A stretch of 64,000 nt of DNA from assembly GCF_036173105.1 (NCBI RefSeq), contig NZ_CP108053.1, positions 620,001-684,000 of the forward strand, written 5' to 3'. The number at the start of each line of letters is the position of its first letter. The first letter of the stretch is position 1. The translations under genes were made by a program, and so were the position numbers. A model generated the notes under the pieces. That model worked only from the letters and a program-made list of their open reading frames with translations. It was not told where the DNA came from and did not search any database. The DNA comes from Streptomyces sp. NBC_00287 (lineage in GTDB: Bacteria; Actinomycetota; Actinomycetes; Streptomycetales; Streptomycetaceae). Positions 8,532 through 17,475 of the stretch are shown piece by piece.

Positions 8532-8957
8532 TCAGTCCTCCCCGTACGCGATCCGGTGCAGGGCGGCGGCGGTCCGGCCGAAGCCGTCGTCGCCGAGGAG
8601 GGCACGCAGTTCGGCGTTGAAGCGGTCGATCTCCGGGCGGGCGGCCTCCAGGGCCCTCGCCCCGACGTCGGTCAACTCCAGGACCACGGCCCGGTGTTCG
8701 CTCGGATGCGCCCGCTTGGCGAGGAGACCGGCCGCCGTCAGCCGGGTCACCAGGCCAGTGACGGCCGACTCGCGCAGGCCGAGCGTGCGGGCGAGCTGTT
8801 GCTGCGTGATCCCCGGCCGCTCCTCGACGGCGAACAGCGCGCCGAGCTGGGCGGTGGTGATCCCGGCCGCCGCCAGACAGCGACGGTCGGCGGTGATGCG
8901 CAGCCGGTGGGCGGCCCGTTGCAACAGGAAGTACAGGCGCTGGTCGGGCTGGGACAT
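8532..8957 (-). CDS. MarR-family transcriptional regulator
   Basis: The start is placed at the ATG of MSQPDQRLYFLLQRAA (8957), which fits MarR N-termini; an earlier ATG would add 12 residues of doubtful sequence. The 141-residue protein contains the MarR winged helix (LGALFAVEERPGITQQQLARTLGLRE as recognition region; wing LLAKRAHPSEHRAVVLELT). It is divergent from a hotdog thioesterase gene with a 65-bp control region that holds an inverted repeat, so it most likely regulates itself and that gene in response to a small aromatic or acyl ligand (inference). Confidence 0.88.
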   Translation of the reverse strand: MSQPDQRLYFLLQRAAHRLRITADRRCLAAAGITTAQLGALFAVEERPGITQQQLARTLGLRESAVTGLVTRLTAAGLLAKRAHPSEHRAVVLELTDVGARALEAARPEIDRFNAELRALLGDDGFGRTAAALHRIAYGED

Positions 8958-8997
8958 GGGCCGATCTTGACAGAGGCGGCTGAACCGCGCCACCCTC

Positions 8998-9013
8998 AGT
9001 TCACTACTGAAGT
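8998..9013. promoter_or_regulatory. Candidate MarR operator
   Basis: AGTTCA-CTAC-TGAAGT is a 16-bp inverted repeat with one mismatch in the 65-bp gap between the divergent marR-like and thioesterase genes. It begins 25 bp upstream of the thioesterase ATG. A perfect TTGACA lies at 8967-8972 as a possible -35 element; no clear -10 was seen. Confidence 0.5.
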
Positions 9014-9022
9014 GAGGCTTTC

Positions 9023-9436
9023 ATGACCGAGGAACTCGACCTGGCGTCGGCCAGGAAGGTACTGGCCGCCCAGCCCTTCAGCACCCTGCTCGGGGCCCGG
9101 CTGACCGCGTTCGGCAAGGGCGCGGCGACGTTGGAACTGGACATCCGCGACGAGCTGCTCCAGCAGTACGGCTATGTGCACGGCGGGGTGCTCGGCTATG
9201 CGGCCGACAACGCGTCGGCCTTCGCCGCCGGCACCGTGGTCGGCCCCCGGCTGACCACCTCCGGGCTGACGCTCGACTTCCTCCGCCCGGCCAAGGGCGA
9301 ACTCCTGCGCGCCCGTGCGGAGGTCGTCCGCGCGGGCCGTACCCGGGTCGTCTGTCGCTGCGATCTGCTCACTGTCGACAGCGAGGGCACGGAGACGCTC
9401 TGCGCGGTCTCGCAGGGCGCCATCGCGGTGACCTGA
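9023..9436 (+). CDS. PaaI-type hotdog-fold thioesterase
   Basis: A 137-residue protein with GTGAGG upstream of its ATG. It shows the hotdog thioesterase pattern: YGYVHGGVLGYAADNASAFAA (HGG motif and central helix) followed by TTSGLTLDFLRPAKGELLRARA. Members hydrolyse aromatic or medium-chain acyl-CoA thioesters in the cytoplasm. Divergent pairing with a MarR regulator is a common arrangement for such detoxifying or salvage thioesterases. Confidence 0.85.
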   Translation: MTEELDLASARKVLAAQPFSTLLGARLTAFGKGAATLELDIRDELLQQYGYVHGGVLGYAADNASAFAAGTVVGPRLTTSGLTLDFLRPAKGELLRARAEVVRAGRTRVVCRCDLLTVDSEGTETLCAVSQGAIAVT

Positions 9437-9446
9437 CCTCCTGCCG

Positions 9447-10694
9447 TCAGAAGTCGACGGGATCCCGCACGATGGGGCAGGTCATGCAGTGGCCGCCGCC
9501 CCGGCCGCGGCCCAGTTCGGCGCCGACGATGGTGATGACCTCGACCCCGGCTTTGCGCAGCAGGGTGTTGGTCTGGGTGTTGCGGTCGTAGGTGAACACC
9601 ACGCCCGGCTCCAGGGCCACCGCGTTGTTGCCGCTGTCCCACTGCTGGCGTTCGGAGGCGTAGACGTCCCCGCCGGTCTCGACCACGCGCAGCTTCGGCA
9701 GGCCGAGTGCCTTGGCGACGACGTCGACGAAGGGCGAGGGTGCCTCGTCGATCAGTTCGACGCCGGGCGACTTGTCGTTCGGTCGCAGGGAGAAGGTGTG
9801 GACGCCGTCCATGATGGCCGGGTAGAGGGTGACCAGATCGCGGTCCGCGAAGGTGAACACGGTGTCCAGATGCATGGCCGAGCGCAGTCGTGGCATTCCG
9901 GCGACGATGACGTGCTCGGCGGCGCCGCCCTCGAACAGCGCCTTCGCGACCTGGGTGATGGCCTGGCGCGAGGTGCGCTCGCTCATGCCCATCAGGACGA
10001 CGCCGCGCCCCACCGGCATGATGTCGCCGCCTTCGAACGTCGCCTGGCCCCAGTCGAGTTCGGGGTCGCCCCACCACACGGTGGAGCCCGTGTAGTCGGG
10101 GTGGAAGGTGTAGACCGCCTTCATCAGCAGGGTCTCGTCGTGGCGGGCGGGCCAGTACAGCGGGTTGAGGGTGAGTCCGCCGTAGAGCCAGCAGGTGGTG
10201 TCGCGGGTGTAGAGGGTGTTGGGCAGCGGCGGCATCAGGTACTCGCGTACGCCGGTGGACTCGCGGGCCAGCGCGATACAGCTGGAGCGGTACTCGTCCG
10301 GCAGGTCGCCGGTGGCCATGCCGCCGATCAAGTACCGGGCCAGCTCCGCCGGTTCGAGGGTCTCCAGGTAGGCGCGGGTGCCGTCGACGAGGCCGAGGCC
10401 GACCTCGTTGGGGACGATCTTGCGGTCCAGGAGCCAGTCGCGGGCGCCGGGGACGGCCATCGTCTGTGCCAGCAGGTCGTGCAACTCGACGACGTCGACG
10501 CCCCGTTCGCGCAGCTTGTTGACGAAGTCGGCGTGGTCGCGCTGGGCGTTCTCGACCCACATCACATCGTCGAACAGCAGGTCGTCGGAGTTGGTCGGGG
10601 TGAGTCTGCGGTGGGCGAGCCCGGGAGCGCAGACCAGCACCTTGCGCAGCCGGCCGACCTCGGAGTGGACGCCGTACATTTCCTGACTGGTCAC
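9447..10694 (-). CDS. arcA: Arginine deiminase
   Basis: A 415-residue protein of normal family length, GTG start with AAGG upstream. It has the guanidino-modifying enzyme signatures: an early [34 protein letters not shown] with the catalytic Glu/Asp set, [10 protein letters not shown] (His), and the C-terminal nucleophile Cys403 in GGGHCMTCP. It converts L-arginine to citrulline and ammonia in the first step of the ADI pathway. It lies 22 bp downstream of the arcD-type transporter, presumably one operon. No arcB or arcC (carbamoyltransferase, carbamate kinase) lies in this window, so the energy-yielding remainder must be elsewhere or absent. Confidence 0.95.
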   Translation of the reverse strand: MTSQEMYGVHSEVGRLRKVLVCAPGLAHRRLTPTNSDDLLFDDVMWVENAQRDHADFVNKLRERGVDVVELHDLLAQTMAVPGARDWLLDRKIVPNEVGLGLVDGTRAYLETLEPAELARYLIGGMATGDLPDEYRSSCIALARESTGVREYLMPPLPNTLYTRDTTCWLYGGLTLNPLYWPARHDETLLMKAVYTFHPDYTGSTVWWGDPELDWGQATFEGGDIMPVGRGVVLMGMSERTSRQAITQVAKALFEGGAAEHVIVAGMPRLRSAMHLDTVFTFADRDLVTLYPAIMDGVHTFSLRPNDKSPGVELIDEAPSPFVDVVAKALGLPKLRVVETGGDVYASERQQWDSGNNAVALEPGVVFTYDRNTQTNTLLRKAGVEVITIVGAELGRGRGGGHCMTCPIVRDPVDF

Positions 10695-10716
10695 GGTGCA
10701 CCTTTCCAGCAGCGGT

Positions 10717-12144
10717 TCAGAGGCTGATCCAGCCCAGCGCCAGGGCCGCGACGCCGGTCACCGCGCCGGCCACCGACACGGCGAGGATGACGAGTTCACG
10801 CGCGGTGAACGCCTGTCGGCCCTGTTCGCGGCGGGCCATCACGAACAGCACGGTGGCGGGGGCGTAGACGATCAGGGAGACGAGGAGATACTTCAGCCCG
10901 GCGGCGTAGATGAGGAATGCGGTGTAGATCGTCGCGAGCGCGGCGACGACCAGTTCGGTGGAGCGCTGCCGTTCCCCGGCCGCGGCGATCTTCAGAGCGA
11001 AGCCCGCGGCGAGCAGGAACGGGATCAGGGTGAGCGCGCTGGTCAGGTTGAGGGCGAAGTCGAAGGCGTCGTCCGAGAACAGCGTGACGACGAGGACGAT
11101 CTGGCTCAGCGCGGTGGTCATCACCAGCGCGGGCACCGGGACGTCGGCAGGGGTGGACCGCTTGAGGAAGCGGGGCATGTCGTCGTCCTTGGCGGCCACG
11201 AAGAGCACTTCGGCGGCCATCAGGGTCCAGGCGAGATAGGCGCCGAGGACGGAGACGATCAGACCGACGCTGACGAAGACCTGCCCCCAGGTGCCGACCG
11301 CATGCTCCAGCACCTCCGCCATGGAGGGCTGGCGCAGCTCGGCGATCTCGCTCATCGGCATCAGGCCGTACGACACGATGGTCACCGAGGCGAAGATCGC
11401 GAAGACACTCAGGAAGCCCAGGATGGTCGCCCGGCCGACGTCCTCGCGGCGCCGCGCATGCCGGGAGTAGACGCTGGCGCCCTCCACCCCGAGGAACACG
11501 AAGACGGTGGCCAGCATGGTGCCCTTGACCTGCTGGAACAGGGAGCCCGCGTAGTCGGCGCCGCCCCAGTTGTCGGCGAAGACGCCGGGCTCGAAGTAGA
11601 AGAGCGCGAGCACGACGAAGACGAGGATCGGCACCACCTTGGCGATGGTGACGATCCGGTTGATGGCCGCCGCCTCCTTCACTCCGCGGCTGATCAGCCA
11701 GAAGAACAGCCACAGCCCGACGGAGGAGAGCACCACGGCGAGCACGGTGTCGCCGTCGCCGAGCGCGGGGGCGATCGCTCCGATGGTCGACATGATCAGC
11801 ACCCAGTACGTCACATTGCCGACGCAGGCGCTGGCCCAGTAGCCGAAGGCGGAGAAGAAGCCGAGGTACTCGCCGAAGCCGGCCTTGGCGTACGCGTACA
11901 CGCCGGCGTCGAGGTCGGGGCGGCGCACCGCGAGCGTCTGGAAGACGAACGCGAGCATCAGCATGCCGGTGCCGGCCACGGCCCAGGCGATCAGGGCACC
12001 GGCGACGCCGGTCTCCTGGGCGAACCGGCGCGGCAGGGAGAAGACCCCGGCGCCGACCATGGACCCGACCACCATGGTGGTGAGCGTCGGCAGGCTGAGC
12101 TTGGCGCTACGGGTTTCCTGGGCCGCGGTCTCGACCTCGGGCAT
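10717..12144 (-). CDS. arcD: APC-family arginine:ornithine antiporter
   Basis: An amino acid/polyamine antiporter with about 12-13 hydrophobic segments, beginning [24 protein letters not shown] (the first APC helix with its GxG substrate motif) and containing [20 protein letters not shown]. The start is set at the ATG at 12144 because AAGGA lies 6 nt upstream; an in-frame ATG at 12198 would add 18 polar residues and has a weaker ribosome site. Position directly before arcA supports arginine uptake in exchange for citrulline or ornithine; specificity is inferred from that context. Confidence 0.87.
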   Translation of the reverse strand: MPEVETAAQETRSAKLSLPTLTTMVVGSMVGAGVFSLPRRFAQETGVAGALIAWAVAGTGMLMLAFVFQTLAVRRPDLDAGVYAYAKAGFGEYLGFFSAFGYWASACVGNVTYWVLIMSTIGAIAPALGDGDTVLAVVLSSVGLWLFFWLISRGVKEAAAINRIVTIAKVVPILVFVVLALFYFEPGVFADNWGGADYAGSLFQQVKGTMLATVFVFLGVEGASVYSRHARRREDVGRATILGFLSVFAIFASVTIVSYGLMPMSEIAELRQPSMAEVLEHAVGTWGQVFVSVGLIVSVLGAYLAWTLMAAEVLFVAAKDDDMPRFLKRSTPADVPVPALVMTTALSQIVLVVTLFSDDAFDFALNLTSALTLIPFLLAAGFALKIAAAGERQRSTELVVAALATIYTAFLIYAAGLKYLLVSLIVYAPATVLFVMARREQGRQAFTARELVILAVSVAGAVTGVAALALGWISL

Positions 12145-12293
12145 GGGGGTCCTTGGACGGTCGGGCACCACCGCAGATCGGCGATGCGGAGACGTCATCC
12201 GGCGACCTGAGCGAGATTAACAGCGGAATGTCTTGAATGCCCGGCCAGTTTGCCCCCGATGCCCGATCGGGGAATCAGTCCTATCGTGCTGTC

Positions 12294-13391
12294 ATGGAGC
12301 ATGCACTGAGTCCCGCCACACTCGCCGAGCTGCGCCGCCCGCGCCCCTATCCCGCGGTGTCCGTACTGACCCCGACGCACCGCAGGGAGCCCGAGAACGC
12401 CCAGGACCCGGTCCGGCTGCGCAATGTCGTGGCCGACGCCAAGAAGCAGCTGGAGGCGGATCCCGCGGTCACCCGTGAGCGGCGGATCGACGTCGTCCGG
12501 CAGCTCGAGGAGGCGCTCGCCGAGGTCGATCTGACACACGCCGAGGACGGCCTGGTGATCTTCGCCGCGCCGGGTGAGCACCAGGTGTGGTCACTGGCGC
12601 GCCCGGTGCCCGAACGCGTGGTCCTCTCGGACACCTTCCTCACCCGCAACCTCGTCTCCGCGCAGGCCGCCGAACGGCCGTACTGGGTGCTCTCGGTCTC
12701 CGCCGACCGCGTCACGCTGTGGAACGGCGGCGCGGAACACGTGGTCGAGGAGCACGTCGCCGGCTTCCCGCTCACCCGGAGCGTGGACAACTTCGACGCC
12801 GAGCGCCAGGAGCAGATCGGCGATCTGCCGAGCACCTTCCGCGACGAGGGCACCAAGCACTTCCTGCGGGAGGCCGACACCGCGATCGGCAAGCTGCTGC
12901 GGGAGGATCCGCGCCCGCTGTACGTCACGGGCGAGACCGCGGCGCTGTCCCTGCTCGACGAGGTCGGCAGCGTCACCAAGGACGCCGTCCACGTCCGGCA
13001 CGGCGGCCTCTCGCACGCCACCCCGGACGCGGTGTGGCAGGCGGTGCGGCCCATGGTCGCGGCCGACGGCCGCAGGACCACCGACGAGGTGGCCCGGGAG
13101 CTGGAGACGGCCATGGGCCGCAAGGCGTACGCGGCCGGTGTCGACGAGGTCTGGCAGAGCGCCCGCGAGGGCCGGATCCGGCTGCTGGCCGTCGAGGAGA
13201 ACTACCGGGCGACCGTCCGTGACGAGTCCGGCGACCATCTGATCCCGGCCGAGAGCGGCGACCTCGACGCCCGCGAGGACATCGTGGACGAGATCGTCGA
13301 GCAGTGCCTGGAGACCGGCGCCGACGTCCGCTTCGTACCGGACGGCACACTGGGCGACGCGACCGGGATCGCGGGAGTCCTGCGCTACTGA
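12294..13391 (+). CDS. baeRF3-type (bacterial archaeo-eukaryotic release-factor-like) protein
   Basis: A 365-residue protein starting at ATG 12294 (MEHALSPATLAELR). The opening VSVLTPTHRREPENAQDPVRLRN segment is typical of the baeRF family 3, relatives of archaeal/eukaryotic release factor 1 and pelota. It ends with a Rossmann-like segment (IVEQCLETGADVRFVPDGTL, GIAGVLRY). No GGQ motif is seen. There is no clear Shine-Dalgarno; TATCGT at 12282-12287 lies where a -10 for a leaderless transcript would be. It is divergent from the arc operon. A ribosome- or tRNA-associated stress role is a family-level hypothesis. Confidence 0.72.
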   Translation: MEHALSPATLAELRRPRPYPAVSVLTPTHRREPENAQDPVRLRNVVADAKKQLEADPAVTRERRIDVVRQLEEALAEVDLTHAEDGLVIFAAPGEHQVWSLARPVPERVVLSDTFLTRNLVSAQAAERPYWVLSVSADRVTLWNGGAEHVVEEHVAGFPLTRSVDNFDAERQEQIGDLPSTFRDEGTKHFLREADTAIGKLLREDPRPLYVTGETAALSLLDEVGSVTKDAVHVRHGGLSHATPDAVWQAVRPMVAADGRRTTDEVARELETAMGRKAYAAGVDEVWQSAREGRIRLLAVEENYRATVRDESGDHLIPAESGDLDAREDIVDEIVEQCLETGADVRFVPDGTLGDATGIAGVLRY

Positions 13392-13400
13392 GGGCCCGCG

Positions 13401-13814
13401 TCACACGCTCCCGAACAGCGCGCTCAGGCCCTCGTCGACGGCCGACTCGACATCCTCCTGGCCGGCCGCGACGACGGCGTAGCTGCGCAGCAGGAAGCGG
13501 CGTAGCGTGGCGCTGTCGAACTGGAGCAGGGCCAGCCCGTGCGGCGAGTGGAACTCCAGCACCGTACGGGCCGGGCCGCACGGCCAGATGTGCACATCAC
13601 CGCTCCCGGCCGGGGCGCGCAGCCCCTCCGCCAGCAGCGTCCGGGCGAAGGTCCAGGTGGCACCGTCGCCGTCGAGAGAGATCTCGGGTGGAAAGTCGAT
13701 GTGCACGGCCAGCGGATCCGCCGAGCCGTAACGGAGCGTGGCGGGAGCGGGCAGTTCCTGCTCGTCGGCGGTGATGAGGCGAGCGCGGACAGGCTGTTCA
13801 AGGGTGATGTCCAT
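13401..13814 (-). CDS. SsgA-family sporulation and cell-division protein
   Basis: A 137-residue protein (MDITLEQPVRARLIT...) with GGGGGAG upstream of the ATG; extending to 13892 adds an implausible N-terminus. Family hallmarks are visible: PAPATLRYGSADPLAVHIDF, WTFARTLLAEGLRAPAGSGDVHIWP and FLLRSYAVVAAGQE. SsgA-like proteins occur only in morphologically complex actinomycetes and control septum placement and peptidoglycan events in sporulation. It lacks SsgB's characteristic N-terminus, so it is one of the accessory SALPs. A Crp-type palindrome lies about 100 bp upstream. Confidence 0.92.
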   Translation of the reverse strand: MDITLEQPVRARLITADEQELPAPATLRYGSADPLAVHIDFPPEISLDGDGATWTFARTLLAEGLRAPAGSGDVHIWPCGPARTVLEFHSPHGLALLQFDSATLRRFLLRSYAVVAAGQEDVESAVDEGLSALFGSV

Positions 13815-14267
13815 AACGATCTCCCCCGTGGTTGAGAGGTCGGACCGGCCGTAGCCGATGTGTTCTTTAGACCTCCCAGACGCCGCTTGCATTACACCGG
13901 AGCCGGACTGTTTGGCGTGACCTGCGTCACGGCCAAACGGAGCATTTTCCCTTTACGGCCATGAACCCTCTCGAAGTCACCACAGGGGTCGAGCCAGTTC
14001 CCGAACATGTGGCCGTCGAACACCCGGATGGGCTTCCGCACGTCGCCCCGACGCCCCGTCAAACCGCGTACGCTGTCTACGACTTGACCCACTCGGCGGT
14101 GTACCTCATTTACATGGCGGGACTGCCCCGTGAAGACTGTGGCATATGCCAGATGCACCACCGTATCGGGTGTTGCCAAATCCCTTACAGGGCGTCGCGC
14201 GCTGTGCAACAGTCGTAACGGTCCCTCCGTCAATCTGGTCGTACCGTCCCCTTCACCGGAGTGCGTC
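13815..14267. other. 453-bp intergenic region, divergent ssgA-like / PP2C control region
   Basis: No convincing gene is seen. A plus-strand frame (13961-14218, 85 codons) has poor codon preference and no ribosome site. The region holds the palindrome listed at 13911-13937 and is less GC-rich than its flanks, as expected for promoters. TTGACC at 14083-14088 could be a -35 element, but no matching -10 was found. Confidence 0.5.
13911..13937. promoter_or_regulatory. Palindrome containing a Crp-type motif
   Basis: The inverted repeat TTTGGC-GTGAC...GTCAC-GGCCAAA spans 27 bp. Its core at 13917-13930 reads GTGACCTGCGTCAC, an exact match to GTG-N6-GNCAC, the motif reported for Streptomyces Crp. It lies 97 bp upstream of the SsgA-family start codon on the minus strand. 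It could equally be the operator of another regulator. Confidence 0.45.
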
Positions 14268-15701
14268 ATGCCGTCCCATCTCTCTGCGGACCGCCCAGCC
14301 GCCCAGCCGCCCGGACGCGGCTCGGTCGACGCGCTGATATCGCAGGCACGGCGCCTCAAGGGCGACGTGGACGCCGTACGGCGGGACACGCCCAGTGACG
14401 CCACGGACCCACAGGAGCGCTGGCAGCGCGCGCTGTACGATCTCGCGCTCACCCAACTCGACGACCTCGACGCCCACTTGGCCCAGCTGCGGGAGGGGCC
14501 GCCGCCGGTGCCCGACGCACCGGCGACGCCCGCCGCCCCCGAATCCGTGCCGCCCGCCCCGCGCAGCGGCTCGCTGCTCAGCCGGGTCGGCAGCGCCGAG
14601 TGGAACCTGCTGACGGACGAGGCCAGTTGGTCCGGCGAGCTGTACCAGATCCTGGGCCGGGACGCCTCCGCTCCCCCGCTCACCCTCGACGAGCTGCCGT
14701 CCCTGGTGCTCGACGAGGACCGGCCGAGGCTGACCGCGATGGTCACCGACTGTCTCGTCGACGCCAAGCCCATCGACGGGGAGTTCCGCGTCGTCCGCCC
14801 GGGCGGCGAGGTGCGGACCGTCCACATGATGGGCGAGCCGGTGCTCGGCGCCGACGGCAGCACCGCCTCGATGTGGGCCGTGCTGCGTGACGTCAGCGAA
14901 CTGCGCCGCAGCCAACGCGCGTTGAGCGAGACCCGTGACTCGCTCCAGCGCCAGCAGCACCGCGCGCAGACCGAGCACCGGCTGGCGGTCGAGCTGCAGG
15001 AGGCCGTGCTGCCGCCGTGGCGCGGCTCTCTGCGGCTCCCGCACCAGGGCCCGGAGACGCTGGACCTGGCGGCCCACCACCTGCCGTCCTCGACCAGTTC
15101 GCTGATCGGTGGGGACTGGTACGACGCGCTTGAACTCCCGGGCGGGGAGACGCTGTTGAGCGTCGGAGACCTCACCGGTCAGGGCGTCGCCGTGGCCTCG
15201 GGCATGGCGACCCTGCTGGGTGCCGTGCGCGGGATGGCGATGGCCGGCACCGAGCCGGGCCAGCTGATGTCCTGGCTCAACCAAATGCTCGACGCCACCG
15301 TGCAGCCGGCCCTCGGCAGCGCGGTCTGCTGCCGCTACCGGCCCGCGACCCGCACCCTGGTCTGGGCACAGGCAGGACACCCCGCCCCGCTGCTGTTCCG
15401 CAACGGGACGGGGTGCAGGTTGCGCTCACCGGACGGCGTCCTGCTGGGCGCGACGACCGGTGCCGCGTACGACCAGGCCGAAGTGACCCTGGAGACCGGC
15501 GACCTGCTGCTGATGCACACCGACGGACTGGTGTCCGGGCACAGCGGCGGCACGGATGCCGTGAACCGTCTCCTCGACCTGGCTCCGCGCTTCGGCGAGG
15601 CGCGCAGCGCACGGGACTGTGTGCGGATGGTCGTGGAGGAGTTCAGCGAGACCGAGCGCGCCGACGACGCCCGCGTGCTGGTCGCCAGGGTGACGTCCTG
15701 A
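14268..15701 (+). CDS. PAS-domain PP2C (SpoIIE/RsbU-type) protein phosphatase
   Basis: A 477-residue protein. The start is ATG 14268 (MPSHLSADRPAAQPPG) because GGAG lies 6 nt upstream; the longer frame from 14130 begins with low-quality sequence. After a Pro-rich linker a PAS domain (about 95-215: EWNLLTDEASWSGELYQILG ... WAVLRDVSELRRSQ), a short coiled segment, then a PP2C SpoIIE domain (about 225-475) with IGGDWYDALELPGG, VGDLTGQGVAVASGMA, AGHPAPLLF and LLMHTDGLV, including the metal-binding Asp residues. These enzymes dephosphorylate anti-anti-sigma factors to release alternative sigma factors. An anti-sigma-like ATPase is present elsewhere in the window, but no link is shown. Confidence 0.92.
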   Translation: MPSHLSADRPAAQPPGRGSVDALISQARRLKGDVDAVRRDTPSDATDPQERWQRALYDLALTQLDDLDAHLAQLREGPPPVPDAPATPAAPESVPPAPRSGSLLSRVGSAEWNLLTDEASWSGELYQILGRDASAPPLTLDELPSLVLDEDRPRLTAMVTDCLVDAKPIDGEFRVVRPGGEVRTVHMMGEPVLGADGSTASMWAVLRDVSELRRSQRALSETRDSLQRQQHRAQTEHRLAVELQEAVLPPWRGSLRLPHQGPETLDLAAHHLPSSTSSLIGGDWYDALELPGGETLLSVGDLTGQGVAVASGMATLLGAVRGMAMAGTEPGQLMSWLNQMLDATVQPALGSAVCCRYRPATRTLVWAQAGHPAPLLFRNGTGCRLRSPDGVLLGATTGAAYDQAEVTLETGDLLLMHTDGLVSGHSGGTDAVNRLLDLAPRFGEARSARDCVRMVVEEFSETERADDARVLVARVTS

Positions 15702-15719
15702 TCTGTGAGGCGGGTTCCG

Positions 15720-15745
15720 GCGCACAGGCCCCTAAGCCCGTGCGC
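15720..15745. terminator. Weak hairpin between convergent genes
   Basis: GCGCAC (15720-15725) pairs with GTGCGC (15740-15745), with an inner GGC/GCC pairing. It sits between the phosphatase stop and the NsdA-like stop and overlaps the latter's last codons. Plausible shared terminator, but the stem is short. Confidence 0.3.
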
Positions 15746-17222
15746 TGTTGCCGCCCTTCGCCGCCTTGGGCAGGGCCAGCTTGATCTCCTCCCGCAGCTC
15801 GTTGATCCTCGGGTAGCTGGAGTACTCGGCGGTCAGCCGGTACATCTGGCGCAGCCGGTCCCAGGTGCGGTGGGAGGAGTTGGATCCCATCGACACCAGC
15901 GCGAGGCGCGCATAGCGGTCGGCCTGTTCGGGGTCGTCGGCGATGAAGCAGGCAGAGGCCATGGACAGGAAGTCGAAGATCTTCGACCGCTGCCGCCCGT
16001 CGACCCGCAGGGCCAGGGCCTTCTCCGCGTAGTGCTGGGCGTGCACGGCCGCTTGGGGCTCGAACTCCGCCAGCGTGCGGTAGGCCAGAGCCGACATGCC
16101 GTACAGATCCTCCTCCTTGAAGGTCTGCATCCAGCTCGGGGGCGGCACATCGCTCTTGTCGGAGACGAACAGGTCCTCCGCCTGTCCGAGGGTGCGGCGC
16201 ATCGCCTGGCCCTTGCCCATGGAGGCCTGTGCCCAGGCCTCGATGGTGTACAGCATCGCCCGGGTCCGCGGCAGCACCTCTTCGCCGGAACCGGACTGGG
16301 CGAGCTTCATCAGGTCCAGTGCGTCGTCGGGCCGGCCCAGATGCACCATCTGGCGAGCCGCTCGGGAGAGCGCCTCCCCGGCGCGGGGCCGGTCGCCGCC
16401 CTCACGGGCCGCGTGGGCGGCGATGACGAAGTACTTCTGGGCCGTGGGCTCCAGGCCGACGTCGTGCGACATCCAGCCCGCGAGAACGGCGAGATTGGCG
16501 GCGACGCCCCACAGGCGCCGCTGAAGGTGTTCCGGGTGCCGGTAGGCGAGCATGCCGCCCACTTCGTTGAGCTGTCCCACCACAGCCTTGCGCTGCAGCC
16601 CGCCACCGCGGGCCGCGTCCCAGGCACGGAACACCTCTACGGAACGCTCCAGTTCCTCGATCTCCTGCGACCCGATGGGGGCGGCCTCGTAGCGGTCGAA
16701 CCCAGCGGGGTCGGCGTGCAGGGGATCGTCGAGTCGGGGAGCGTCGGCCTTGAGAGTCGGATCGGTGTGCAGCCAGTCGTGCATGGCGCTGCTGAGTGCG
16801 GATCCTGCGGCGAGCGCGGCGCCCGCGCCCACCAAGCCGCGTCGGTTGAGCATGAGGTCCATTCCCGTGAATTCGGTGAGGACCGCAGCTGTCCGTTCGG
16901 GCGCCCACGGCACGCCGTCGGGATGTTCCACACTCCCGCCGCCCTGCCGTTTCCCCGCACGCCCGTGCCGGACCAGACCGAGGTCCTCAATGGTCACGAC
17001 ACGGCCGAGTCGCTCGGTGAACAGAGCCGCCAGCACCCGCGGTACCGGATCGCGCGGGATCTCTCCCATGTCGATCCAACGCCGCACCCGCGAGGTGTCG
17101 GTCGACAGCTGGGGGTGGCCCATGGCCGCCGCCTGCCGGTTGACCAGCCTCGCGAGCTCGCCCTTGGACCAGCCGGCCAGGCCGAACAGGTCCGCGAGGC
17201 GGGTGTTGGGTTGTCCGTTCAC
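15732..17222 (-). CDS. NsdA-like TPR regulator of sporulation and antibiotic production
   Basis: A 496-residue protein read from GTG 17222 (VNGQPNTRLADLFGLAGW). Residues about 10-85 form an HTH-like segment (GWSKGELARLVNRQAAAM, TSRVRRWIDMGEIPRD). A hydrophobic patch near 125-150 (MLNRRGLVGAGAALAAGSAL) precedes a long alpha-helical TPR-like region with repeats such as AGEALSRAARQMVHLGRPDDALDL. The sequence closely matches my recollection of the conserved Streptomyces NsdA/NsdB group, whose founding member represses sporulation and antibiotic synthesis. An upstream frame extension to 17330 runs through the inverted repeat and is not used. Exact orthology to nsdA was not tested. Confidence 0.78.
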   Translation of the reverse strand: MNGQPNTRLADLFGLAGWSKGELARLVNRQAAAMGHPQLSTDTSRVRRWIDMGEIPRDPVPRVLAALFTERLGRVVTIEDLGLVRHGRAGKRQGGGSVEHPDGVPWAPERTAAVLTEFTGMDLMLNRRGLVGAGAALAAGSALSSAMHDWLHTDPTLKADAPRLDDPLHADPAGFDRYEAAPIGSQEIEELERSVEVFRAWDAARGGGLQRKAVVGQLNEVGGMLAYRHPEHLQRRLWGVAANLAVLAGWMSHDVGLEPTAQKYFVIAAHAAREGGDRPRAGEALSRAARQMVHLGRPDDALDLMKLAQSGSGEEVLPRTRAMLYTIEAWAQASMGKGQAMRRTLGQAEDLFVSDKSDVPPPSWMQTFKEEDLYGMSALAYRTLAEFEPQAAVHAQHYAEKALALRVDGRQRSKIFDFLSMASACFIADDPEQADRYARLALVSMGSNSSHRTWDRLRQMYRLTAEYSSYPRINELREEIKLALPKAAKGGNSARA

Positions 17223-17248
17223 ATCAAGCCCCCAGGTTCTCGGCTGAG

Positions 17249-17282
17249 TTGACAGTAGCCCGGTGAGAGTTGCCGGGCGACT
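17249..17282. promoter_or_regulatory. Putative promoter/operator between nsdA-like and phosphotransferase genes
   Basis: TTGACA at 17249-17254 on the plus strand is followed by an imperfect inverted repeat (AGTAGCCCGG at 17254-17263 and CCGGGCGACT at 17273-17282, one mismatch, 9-nt spacer). It lies just upstream of the NsdA-like start. It may be an autoregulatory site; no protein is assigned. Confidence 0.35.
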
Positions 17283-17475
17283 ATTCGCCAGGGTTCGCCA
17301 GGGTGCGCCAGATGGTGTGCCACTGGGCATCAGGTGTCAGGTAGGAACGCGCCACCCCGACCCGGTCGCCGCTCTGCAAAGGGCGCATTCCCCAGGGTGC
17401 ACCCGTGCGACCGGGCCGGGTAGCGCGTTTGCGCAGAGCAGACACTGCAGGCACACGAAGGGATCTGTTTCGCCC

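Noticed and set aside
13961..14218. 85-codon plus-strand frame upstream of the phosphatase
   Set aside because: No ribosome site, poor third-position GC, and it covers the control region; no recognisable product.
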